Assembly (NCBI GenBank): GCA_025359355.1
Contig: JANYGR010000341.1
Coordinates: 1 to 6,914 of the forward strand
Source: Bacteroidota bacterium
GTDB lineage: Bacteria; Bacteroidota; Bacteroidia; B-17B0; Aurantibacillaceae
Length of the DNA: 6,914 bases
Direction of reading: 5' to 3'
The notes under the pieces were generated by a model. The model saw only the letters and a list, made by a program, of their open reading frames with translations, did no database searches and had not been told where the DNA came from. Shown here in pieces: positions 1 to 6,786 of this stretch. The position numbers and the translations under genes were made by a program. Position 1 is the stretch's first letter. Every line of letters begins with the position of its first letter.

Positions 1-3000
1 GAAAATTTTGAAACTTATAATAATCACATCGTTACCAAAGATCATCAACATGTTTTGCTATTTATTACACCCGCTCATTTACCAAGTGATACGAAGGGAA
101 ACACGCATTTAATTAATACTGTAGATAGTATTTGTAAGTCTGTTTCTAAATCTAATAACACTGTATTAATAGAGTCGTTTGGCGCCTGTGTGGTATCCGC
201 AGGAAACGCCACACAAATTAAAACGGATAGTATTCTAACATCAACTATTGCCATTGTTTTAATTGCTTTACTCTTGGGATTGTATTTTAAAAATCCTTTG
301 GTTACCGTTTTTATTTTATTCCCCGTAGGTTTTGGGATGACTTTTGCACTCAGCTTTTTGTTTTTATTGAAAGGCGTTGTTTCTGCTATTGCCGTGGGTG
401 CTGGCGCTGTTGTATTAGGAATTGCAATTAACTATTCACTTCATTTTTTTACACACTACAAACATACACGAGATATAAAAACGGTGTTAAGCGATTTAAC
501 AACCCCTATGCTTATTGGTTGCGCTACAACCGTTGGCGCATTCTTTAGTTTATTATTTGCTAAATCGGAAGCATTGCACGATTTTGGTTTATTTGCGGGC
601 TTCTCGCTAATAGGCGCCATGTTATTTTCTATTTTAGTATTACCTCAATTATTAAAATTTAGTTTCAAAAAAGAAAATAATTCCGAGTTAGAATTTGTTC
701 CTTCTCATTCTTGGATTGATAAATTTACAGCTTATCGTTTTGATAAAAACAAAGTCATTGTTGTTACTGCATTTATATTAACCATTGTATTCACTTATTT
801 TGCAGGGAACGTAGGCTTTGAAAGTGATATGAATAAAATGAGTTTCATGACAACCGAGACTCGTCAGGCAGAAAAAAATTTAGATGCGATTAATAATTTT
901 GCGGCGCGTTCGGTGTATATATTCAGTAATGGTAATACGCTAAACGAAGCACTTGAGAATAATAAAATAGTATCAAATACCTTAAATAATTTAAAAAATA
1001 AACAACTCATTAAAAAATTCTCTTCGGTGAGTGGCTTGCTGATTTCTGATAAAGAGCAATTAGAAAGAATTAATAGATGGAATCATTTTTTTACTGCTTC
1101 AAAAAAAGATACACTGAAACAACAATTAATGACTTTAGGTTTAAACTATAAATTTAAACCAACGGCTTTTCAATCGTTTTATACTTTGTTAGATAAGCGT
1201 TACACGCCTTTGTCTAAAGAAGATTCAGATACTTTAACAAAATTATTATTTAAAGAATGGATCGGCTCTGTTAATCAAAAACCATCAATCATTAATCATG
1301 TAAAAGTAGATGCTAATAATAGAAAATTAATTTATGAAGCGTTTCAAAATAATCCAAATATTGTTGTTTTTGATAAACAAAACTTAACGTCAAAATTTGT
1401 TGATGTAATTAGTTCCGATTTTAATACCATTTTGTTTTTAACGTCAATATTAGTATTTGCATTTATGCTGGTTAATCATGGTCGTATAGAATTATCCATC
1501 ATCAATTTTTTGCCAATGTTGATTAGTTGGCTATGGATACTAGGTATTATGGGATTGTGCGGTATTAAATTTAATGTCATTAATATCATCATTTCAACCT
1601 TTATTTTTGGTTTAGGGGATGATTATAGCATATTTATTATGGATGGTTTATTGAATGAATATAAATTTGGAAAGAAAACCTTAGACTCTTTTAAATCTTC
1701 TATTTTATTATCAGCTTTAATTACTATCATAGGAATTGGCGTGATGATCTTTGCCAAACATCCAGCCCTGCAATCTATTGCGTTGATTGCCATTATAGGT
1801 ATGGCATGCGTCGTGTTTATTTCATTCATTGTTCAACCTTTATTATTTAATTGGTTAGTACTCAATAGACGACATCGAGGTTTACAGCCATATACCGCAA
1901 AATACTTGCTAATAACGGGAATTAGCTTTATCGGCTTCATTATTGGCTCTCTGTTTATTATGTTTTGTGGAATTATTTTATTCACCATTTTTCCTGCGAA
2001 TAAAAGTACACGCAAACTTATTTTTCATTACATCATTATGTATGTGATGCGTATGGCGTTAGCATCTTTTTTTAATGTCAAAAAAACGATTATTAATGAG
2101 AATACAGATGATCTTTCTAAACCAGCTATCATTGTTTCCAATCATCAATCTAATATTGATTTGGCGCTTGTATTACAATTGCATCCGAAAATAATTGTGT
2201 TTGCAAACGACAAAGTATTTAACTCGCCTTTTTATGGTAAGATTGTTCGCATGGCCGATTACTTCCAGGTTTCCGAAGGATACGAAAATAGTATCCCGAA
2301 ATTACAGGCTCTGGTAAAAGAAGGTTATTCTATTTTAATTTTTCCTGAAGGTACGCGTAGCGCAAACGGAGAGATGCGTCGTTTTCATAAAGGTGCTTTT
2401 TATTTAGCACAACAATTACAGTTAGATATTATGCCTTTATTAATCCACGGGGCTGGAGACGTTGAAACGAAAGGAGATTTTTTGTTTAAAGATGGCGAGT
2501 TAACAGTTAAAATTTTAAAACGAATCACTCCTGATGATGTTTCTTTTGGTTCTACATATCAAGAGCGTGCCAAAGCAATCAGTCAGTATATGCGCTCCGA
2601 ATATGAATTCATCAAAGAATTAAGAGAAACGGTTCATTATTTCAGACCACGTTTACTTAAAAATTATATCTATAAAGGCCCGTTACTGGAATGGTATTGT
2701 AAAATTAAAACAGGTCTCGAAAATAATTACCAATTGTTTGAAAGTCTTATGCCTAAGGAAGGTAAGATCGTGGACGTTGGATGTGGATATGGTTTTTTAC
2801 CATATATGCTTATGTATAAAAGCAAAGCGCGCCAAATTTTAGGAGTAGATTTTGATGAAGAAAAAATAGAAGTGGCCGACAACTGTGTTCATAAAACGAG
2901 TAATATGACTTTTAAGGTAGGAGACGTATCTCAATTTGATTTTCCTCATGCTGATGGATTTATTATTAGTGATGTGTTACATTATTTACCTGAACAACAA

Positions 3001-3285
3001 CAAATAAGTGTGATACAAAATTGCCTTTCTAAATTAAATAAAAACGGCGTATTAGTAATTCGAGATGCTGATAAAGACCTTGCTACACGTCAAAAAGGAA
3101 CCTGGTATACTGAATTTATGAGCACTAATTTAGGCTTTAACAAAACAAGTGGTGGGCAATTACATTTTGCTAGTGGCACGCTTATTAAAGATACGGTAGC
3201 GCAATTTCCAAACGTAACAATTGAGGTTATTGATAATACTAAACTTACTTCTAATATTATTTATGTAGTTAGGAATAGCAAGTAA
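1..3285 (+). CDS. MMPL-family transporter / lysophospholipid acyltransferase / SAM methyltransferase fusion, 5'-partial
   Basis: The frame is open from base 1, so the gene starts upstream; the TTG at 55 is not the start. Residues below are counted from that TTG. Residues 59-200 carry five membrane segments (RND TM2-6), including GIAINYSLH near 122. TM7 is near 232-251, a periplasmic domain spans about 252-455, and TM8-12 lie at 457-600, including GLGDDYS near 519. Another hydrophobic stretch (615-647) leads into a PlsC-like acyltransferase with NHQSNID (H697, D702), FPEGTRS (763-769) and FHKGAF (777-782). The C-terminus is a Rossmann methyltransferase: VDVGCGYG (906-913), GVDFD (930-934), GD (956-957). 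TM1 and the first periplasmic domain are missing because of the window edge. From memory, this three-part architecture recurs in Bacteroidota flexirubin/aryl-polyene clusters. Export or acylation and methylation of a polyene lipid is an inference; the exact substrate is unknown. All motifs of the two enzymatic domains look intact. Confidence 0.9.
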   Translation, partial: ENFETYNNHIVTKDHQHVLLFITPAHLPSDTKGNTHLINTVDSICKSVSKSNNTVLIESFGACVVSAGNATQIKTDSILTSTIAIVLIALLLGLYFKNPLVTVFILFPVGFGMTFALSFLFLLKGVVSAIAVGAGAVVLGIAINYSLHFFTHYKHTRDIKTVLSDLTTPMLIGCATTVGAFFSLLFAKSEALHDFGLFAGFSLIGAMLFSILVLPQLLKFSFKKENNSELEFVPSHSWIDKFTAYRFDKNKVIVVTAFILTIVFTYFAGNVGFESDMNKMSFMTTETRQAEKNLDAINNFAARSVYIFSNGNTLNEALENNKIVSNTLNNLKNKQLIKKFSSVSGLLISDKEQLERINRWNHFFTASKKDTLKQQLMTLGLNYKFKPTAFQSFYTLLDKRYTPLSKEDSDTLTKLLFKEWIGSVNQKPSIINHVKVDANNRKLIYEAFQNNPNIVVFDKQNLTSKFVDVISSDFNTILFLTSILVFAFMLVNHGRIELSIINFLPMLISWLWILGIMGLCGIKFNVINIIISTFIFGLGDDYSIFIMDGLLNEYKFGKKTLDSFKSSILLSALITIIGIGVMIFAKHPALQSIALIAIIGMACVVFISFIVQPLLFNWLVLNRRHRGLQPYTAKYLLITGISFIGFIIGSLFIMFCGIILFTIFPANKSTRKLIFHYIIMYVMRMALASFFNVKKTIINENTDDLSKPAIIVSNHQSNIDLALVLQLHPKIIVFANDKVFNSPFYGKIVRMADYFQVSEGYENSIPKLQALVKEGYSILIFPEGTRSANGEMRRFHKGAFYLAQQLQLDIMPLLIHGAGDVETKGDFLFKDGELTVKILKRITPDDVSFGSTYQERAKAISQYMRSEYEFIKELRETVHYFRPRLLKNYIYKGPLLEWYCKIKTGLENNYQLFESLMPKEGKIVDVGCGYGFLPYMLMYKSKARQILGVDFDEEKIEVADNCVHKTSNMTFKVGDVSQFDFPHADGFIISDVLHYLPEQQQISVIQNCLSKLNKNGVLVIRDADKDLATRQKGTWYTEFMSTNLGFNKTSGGQLHFASGTLIKDTVAQFPNVTIEVIDNTKLTSNIIYVVRNSK

Positions 3286-3373
3286 GATTAATGAATGTTT
3301 CGTTGATGCGTTGGGGGACTAAAGACAAAGAACGTCTAAATATCATTGAAGGAAACAAAGATAGAAAGAGAAA

Positions 3374-4624
3374 TTAAAACATCAACATAAATTGCGTGTC
3401 GCTATCTGTCTTCACTCCATTTTTTAGTGCCACATTCCAGTCTTTCATACTATTTAAAGCCTCTTTCAAAAAATCCTTACACTCGCTATAATCTTTACTA
3501 ATAGTATTAATTGCTGTCACTTTTAATGTGCCATTACTTAAAACTTGAGCTTTTATTAAAAAAGTACCTTGTAATTTTTGAGTAGAATTTGTTTTTTTAT
3601 GATAACCCAAAACATATTCTTTAATCGCAGTTTCGCTACCATTATAATAAGCTAATGACGTTTGCGAAGGCTTGGTAGATGAAGTGTTTTGAGCAATTGT
3701 AGTATATGCTTTAGTATCAGCTTCTGTTTTATCACCATCAGTATTGCCTGCTACTGATTTATTTTCAGCTACAGCAGAAGTAACAGGTTGTTGCTTGCTG
3801 GCTTCTTTTTTTAATGCGTCTTTATATTTAGTTGATTTTTCGTAAGCTATAGTAGTATTAGCATACTCTTCATTTTTAGCACTAGCAGGAACGGAAGCAA
3901 CTTCATCGGCTAACATTTTTTTAGAATTATCAGCAGTTTCTAGTGTTTCAAAATCACCAGCTTTATCTTGTTTAGTAACAACAGACTCATTAACAATACC
4001 TTTGCCAGTCACAACCATACCGTTAGCTGAATTGTTAGCTTGCCTTGATTTACCAGCCAATCCCTCTAAGTTTTTTTGTGATTGTTCTGCTTCTTTTAAA
4101 GATGAAGTAACCGCTTTACCATCCAAGCTAACTTGTTTTTTGAAATTCGAATTAGTAGCATCCTCCTTTGTTTCAAGAGGCTTTGTTTCAGAGACTATTC
4201 CAGTACTAACGGTTGATGTAAGGTCAGATGGAGTAGGGGAATTCTCTTCTTTTACCTTAGTATTATTTAAGGCAATAGATTGGTCAGAATCAACGGTTGA
4301 TTTTTTTAAAAATAAAATAGATAACGCTACAATTAGTAATAATGAAGCGGCTGCACTAAACCAAATAATTTTATATTTTTTTGAGTCAGATTCTTGATTT
4401 GAAGACGTAATAGCACTCTGAGATATTTTTTTTGAAATTTCGCTTTGCACTTCATTCATTAATTCATGAGCAGCTTCAGCAGATGTATGAGTTGAAAAGC
4501 CTTCCAAAGCTTCTTTCTCAAAATCATCTAATTCGGTTAAATCAGTTTCGTTATTAGCGTGTATGTCTAATAATTTAACTAATTCTTCGGCAGTTAATGG
4601 AGTATGTTTTTTATGTTTATTCAC
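3374..4624 (-). CDS. single-pass membrane protein with anti-sigma-like N-terminus and TonB-C-like C-terminus
   Basis: This 416-residue protein starts with GTG at 4624, inside the last codons of the sigma factor gene; the 8-nt overlap suggests translational coupling. Residues 1-84 are polar and probably cytoplasmic, with an acidic segment (LDDFEKEALEGF, 32-43) that resembles the N-terminus of Bacteroidota membrane proteins encoded beside ECF sigma factors. One membrane helix lies at about 85-107, preceded by lysines. Residues 108-335 are low in complexity, rich in Ser, Thr, Ala, Lys, Asn and Glu, and look like a flexible periplasmic linker. The last 65 residues (GTFLIKAQVLSNGTLKV, then C382, W396, N402-G403) follow the pattern of the TonB C-terminal fold. 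The position next to the sigma gene suggests an anti-sigma or signal-relay role. That is inference: no zinc-binding anti-sigma motif is present. It could instead be a TonB-like periplasm-spanning protein. The gene is intact. Confidence 0.75.
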   Translation of the reverse strand: MNKHKKHTPLTAEELVKLLDIHANNETDLTELDDFEKEALEGFSTHTSAEAAHELMNEVQSEISKKISQSAITSSNQESDSKKYKIIWFSAAASLLLIVALSILFLKKSTVDSDQSIALNNTKVKEENSPTPSDLTSTVSTGIVSETKPLETKEDATNSNFKKQVSLDGKAVTSSLKEAEQSQKNLEGLAGKSRQANNSANGMVVTGKGIVNESVVTKQDKAGDFETLETADNSKKMLADEVASVPASAKNEEYANTTIAYEKSTKYKDALKKEASKQQPVTSAVAENKSVAGNTDGDKTEADTKAYTTIAQNTSSTKPSQTSLAYYNGSETAIKEYVLGYHKKTNSTQKLQGTFLIKAQVLSNGTLKVTAINTISKDYSECKDFLKEALNSMKDWNVALKNGVKTDSDTQFMLMF

Positions 4625-5123
4625 TCGTTTTTTCTAATTTAATTTTCAAATTTCGTTTACCATTTTGGATGAAGCTTTTCACTTCATTCATGGTGTAACC
4701 TGTCATTTCAGCTATTTCAGTGTATGATTTTTCTTTTAAATAAAATAGTGTCACACATTTTTTTTGATCATCATTTAATTCATCAATTGCTCTTTCAAGT
4801 GCCGTATATTGTTGTTCTTTTTCTTCAGCTTTGTTATGATGCAACCCATCACCAGTTTCCATAAAATAATCTGCATTAACTTGCAAATCAATTTCTTTTT
4901 TCAATTTTGACTGCCGTGTTCTAATAATCATCAAGCAATGATTTTTAGAAAAGGTGTATAGCCAGCTTTTAAAGTATTCGATATTGTGTTTTAATAAATC
5001 AGCCAAAAGTTTTTCAAAAATTTGCATGACGGCATCTTTGGCCTCATCCTTATCTTTCAAGTATTTTAACGAAAGACCTAAAACCAAATGTGAATAACGT
5101 TTATATAATATCCCCACAAACAC
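4617..5123 (-). CDS. ECF-type RNA polymerase sigma-70 family factor (start uncertain)
   Basis: The 168 residues from the GTG at 5123 cover most of a two-domain ECF sigma factor. Region 2 is seen in KYLKDKDEAKDAVMQIFEKL (20-39) and FKSWLYTFSKNHCLMIIR (51-68), which would bind core polymerase and the -10 region. Region 4 runs from about 108 to 160, with LNDDQKKCVTLFYLKEKSY and the helix-turn-helix around YTEIAEMTGYTMNEVKSFI. A charged linker (75-105) joins the two. GTG 5123 is the first standard start codon in the frame, but it removes the beginning of region 2.1. The preceding in-frame codons encode YTDNELITEYK, which matches the usual ECF N-terminus, so the true protein is probably about 15-25 residues longer. 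The gene is transcribed leftward with the overlapping membrane protein gene, which probably modulates it. Its target genes are unknown. Confidence 0.88.
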   Translation of the reverse strand: MFVGILYKRYSHLVLGLSLKYLKDKDEAKDAVMQIFEKLLADLLKHNIEYFKSWLYTFSKNHCLMIIRTRQSKLKKEIDLQVNADYFMETGDGLHHNKAEEKEQQYTALERAIDELNDDQKKCVTLFYLKEKSYTEIAEMTGYTMNEVKSFIQNGKRNLKIKLEKTSE

Positions 5124-5198
5124 ATTATTAGTTGTGAGTTTATACTCTGTAATTAATTCGTTATCAGTGTAATGGTTATATTTTTCTAAATGAATCAG
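5124..5198 (-). other. probable N-terminal extension of the sigma factor with no standard start codon
   Basis: Upstream of GTG 5123 the sigma frame stays open for 29 codons, back to a TAA at 5211-5213. The encoded residues include YTDNELITEYKLTTNN running straight into VFVGILYKRYSHLV, as expected for ECF region 1.2/2.1. None of these codons is ATG, GTG or TTG. The available non-canonical choices are CTG at 5196-5198 and ATT at 5193-5195 or 5151-5153. No clear Shine-Dalgarno sequence was seen. The family resemblance is a judgement by eye; which codon initiates is unknown. Confidence 0.55.
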
Positions 5199-5214
5199 AT
5201 GCTTTTTTGTTTAT

Positions 5215-5231
5215 AAATATACTGTATATTT
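5215..5231. promoter_or_regulatory. perfect palindrome, possible operator
   Basis: AAATATAC-T-GTATATTT is an exact inverted repeat with 8-bp arms around one central base. It lies between the divergent sigma factor and YfiR-family genes, with its right edge 5 nt before the predicted -33 box of the rightward promoter. The centre would be about 50 bp upstream of the predicted transcription start, a usual place for an activator site. The region is very AT-rich, which raises the chance of a fortuitous match, and no known regulator is assigned. Confidence 0.35.
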
Positions 5232-5236
5232 TTTAC

Positions 5237-5267
5237 TTTGAAAAACACATTCTGTTTGTTATATTTG
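5237..5267 (+). promoter_or_regulatory. Bacteroidota-type promoter for the YfiR/TPR/sensor operon
   Basis: TTTG at 5237-5240 is followed after exactly 19 nt by TATATTTG at 5260-5267. This fits the -33 TTTG / -7 TAnnTTTG pattern of the Bacteroidota primary sigma factor. Transcription would start near 5272-5275, leaving a leader of roughly 37 nt before the TTG start at 5311. The leader has no evident Shine-Dalgarno sequence, which is common in this phylum. Confidence 0.7.
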
Positions 5268-5310
5268 TTGATTACGGATCTTGAATTAAGATTTTCTGAA
5301 TTAATAAACC

Positions 5311-5841
5311 TTGAAACAAATAATAAAATATAGTTTATTTTTTATTTTGGCTTTTACAAGTCTAAGCTTTCAGCAACAACAAGGTTTCGATCCTAATGCC
5401 AAGGTAAAGGCCTGTTTTATTTATAATTTTACGCGCTACTTCGAGTGGCCTGAAAAAATGAAATCAGGTAATTTTATTATTCATGTTGTAGGTTCAAACG
5501 CTGGTTTAAATCAGGAACTTAACAAAATGGCCTCAAGCAAACAAGTTGGAAATCAAAAATTAGAAATTAAAAGTGGCCCTACAATTGACGCTTCATTAAA
5601 GCCTCATATTATTTTTTTATTGACTGATGCCTCTGATATGCTTAAGGATGTCGCTTCAAAATTTAAAGGAAAAGGAACTTTAGTTATTACAGAAAAGCCA
5701 GGGTTAGCCAAAATAGGTTCATCCATCAATTTTGTAATTGCAGATAGTAAACAAAAGTTTGAGTATAGTAAGAAAAATGCAGAAAAATCAGGATTAAAAA
5801 CGAGTGAAGAGCTAAAAAGTTTAGCTATTGCAGTTGATTAA
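5311..5841 (+). CDS. secreted YfiR-family (DUF4154) protein
   Basis: The 176-residue product begins with TTG at 5311. An in-frame TAA at 5305-5307 rules out a longer form, and the first in-frame ATG lies within the folded domain. The N-terminus is a typical signal peptide: KQIIK, then a hydrophobic core at about 7-20, with likely cleavage near 20-24. The mature part shows the YfiR/DUF4154 pattern: KVKACFIYNFTRYFEWP (31-47), FIIHVVGSN (55-63), HIIFLL (99-104), LVITEKPGLAKIGSSINFV (124-142), and a C-terminal SGLKTSEELKSLA. In Pseudomonas, YfiR is a periplasmic repressor of the diguanylate cyclase YfiN. Here the partner is more likely the sensor-like protein two genes downstream (inference). Only one cysteine (C35) is present, so the disulfides reported for Pseudomonas YfiR cannot form within a monomer. 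The TPR gene follows after 4 nt. Confidence 0.85.
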   Translation: MKQIIKYSLFFILAFTSLSFQQQQGFDPNAKVKACFIYNFTRYFEWPEKMKSGNFIIHVVGSNAGLNQELNKMASSKQVGNQKLEIKSGPTIDASLKPHIIFLLTDASDMLKDVASKFKGKGTLVITEKPGLAKIGSSINFVIADSKQKFEYSKKNAEKSGLKTSEELKSLAIAVD

Positions 5842-5845
5842 ATAA

Positions 5846-6775
5846 ATGTATAAATTTGTAAGAGTGATAACAGTTTCAAAATCATACCATTGGCTAGCAA
5901 AAAGTAGTTTATGCTTTTTGTGCTGTTTGATTTGGCATAACCAATATGCTCAAACTGATTCTTTATTTAAAGCCCAAGAGTTATGCTCTCAAAAGAAATT
6001 TGAACAAGCTATTCAAATCATAGATAATGTCATTCATCATTCTGAAACAAAAGAAGATCCTTCTGCTTGGCACATTCGTTCATTTGCTTATTTACAATCA
6101 TATACTCAAAGTGGTAAATATAATACTTCAAAAATCGCGTTATTAGATACATCAGTTGCTTCAGCAGCTCAGTCTATGAAGCTTGATACCAAAGGGGAGT
6201 ACAAAGATCAAAATGCACAGTTTATAGAAAATAGCTCTAAAAAAATGTTCAATCTTTGCATCGTACTTTTGAAAGATTCATTAAACAGTTCTAAGTCTGA
6301 ATACTTTTATAACAAGTACAAAAAAATTACATCACTTATTAAACCCGATTTTAATTTCAAAGAAAAAGATTTAGAATACTATAATGGAACAGGTAGTCTT
6401 TTCGTTGATTTATACTTGAAAAATAAATCAAGAAAAGAGTATCAAGATGTCGCTAAATTGTCTTTGTTAAAAGCAATAGAGATTGATCCTAAAAACATTA
6501 GTGCCAACATAAACTTAGGTGTTTTGTTTTACAACGAAGGTGTAGAATTAATGAATAAATTAGAATACGACGTTGACCTTTCTCAGTTAGATGTTGTACA
6601 AGAAAATGCTAAAAAATTATTTAAACAATCGTTGCCATTTATGAATAAGGTATACGAATTAGAACCTAAAGATGCCAGAGCTATAGATGGACTTGAGGGA
6701 ATTTACCATGCTTTAAATGATGGAGAAATGGAGAATTTTTTCAAACAAAAAAAGCAAGCCTTAAATAAAAAATAA
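5846..6775 (+). CDS. secreted tetratricopeptide-repeat protein
   Basis: This 309-residue protein starts at ATG 5846, four bases after the YfiR-family stop, which indicates one transcript. It has a rather long N-terminal signal region: basic residues, then a Cys/Leu-rich core at 20-30 and a probable cleavage site after YAQ (33-35), so the mature protein is expected in the periplasm. TPR-like helix pairs are visible at about 38-65 (AQELCSQKKFEQAIQIID), 204-235 (LSLLKAIEIDPKNISANINLGVLFYNEG) and 255-290 (KLFKQSLPFMNKVYELEPKDARAIDGLEGIYHAL). The middle (100-200) is helical but does not show clear repeats. TPR folds bind protein partners. Its place between a periplasmic YfiR-type protein and a membrane sensor suggests it joins or scaffolds that sensing complex, which is inference. 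No catalytic motif was found. Confidence 0.82.
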   Translation: MYKFVRVITVSKSYHWLAKSSLCFLCCLIWHNQYAQTDSLFKAQELCSQKKFEQAIQIIDNVIHHSETKEDPSAWHIRSFAYLQSYTQSGKYNTSKIALLDTSVASAAQSMKLDTKGEYKDQNAQFIENSSKKMFNLCIVLLKDSLNSSKSEYFYNKYKKITSLIKPDFNFKEKDLEYYNGTGSLFVDLYLKNKSRKEYQDVAKLSLLKAIEIDPKNISANINLGVLFYNEGVELMNKLEYDVDLSQLDVVQENAKKLFKQSLPFMNKVYELEPKDARAIDGLEGIYHALNDGEMENFFKQKKQALNKK

Positions 6776-6779
6776 GAGG
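6774..6779 (+). promoter_or_regulatory. ribosome binding site of the sensor-like gene
   Basis: AAGAGG lies 7 nt before the ATG at 6787 and overlaps the stop codon of the TPR gene. It is the clearest Shine-Dalgarno-like sequence in the window and supports both the chosen start and translation from a shared operon mRNA. Confidence 0.5.
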
Positions 6780-6786
6780 CGAAATT

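Noticed and set aside
55..60. TTG at 55 as the start of the transporter fusion gene.
   Set aside because: The frame is open to base 1 with coding-like residues before it, and the product lacks TM1 and most of the first periplasmic domain, so the gene is cut by the window edge.
1623..2015. Two minus-strand frames of 68 and 60 residues inside the transporter.
   Set aside because: They lie opposite well-supported membrane segments of the MMPL domain and show no independent coding evidence.
3291..3377. 28-codon ATG frame after the fusion gene, encoding a short basic peptide.
   Set aside because: It is very short, has no ribosome binding site, shows no recognisable pattern and runs into the end of the opposite gene. 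It is most likely a chance frame in the 3' region.
3302..3386. Inverted repeat GTTGATG/CATCAAC flanking the convergent gap, considered as a shared terminator.
   Set aside because: The 7-bp arms are about 70 nt apart, there is no T-run, and one arm lies in the coding sequence of the minus-strand gene.
4002..4397. 131-residue plus-strand frame opposite the membrane protein gene.
   Set aside because: It is a shadow of the low-complexity linker in the real gene, with no family pattern or start signal of its own.
5313..5327. CAAATAATA on the plus strand as a -7 element for the leftward sigma gene.
   Set aside because: The spacing is one base off the TAnnTTTG pattern, it lies within the divergent gene, and no matching -33 box was found.
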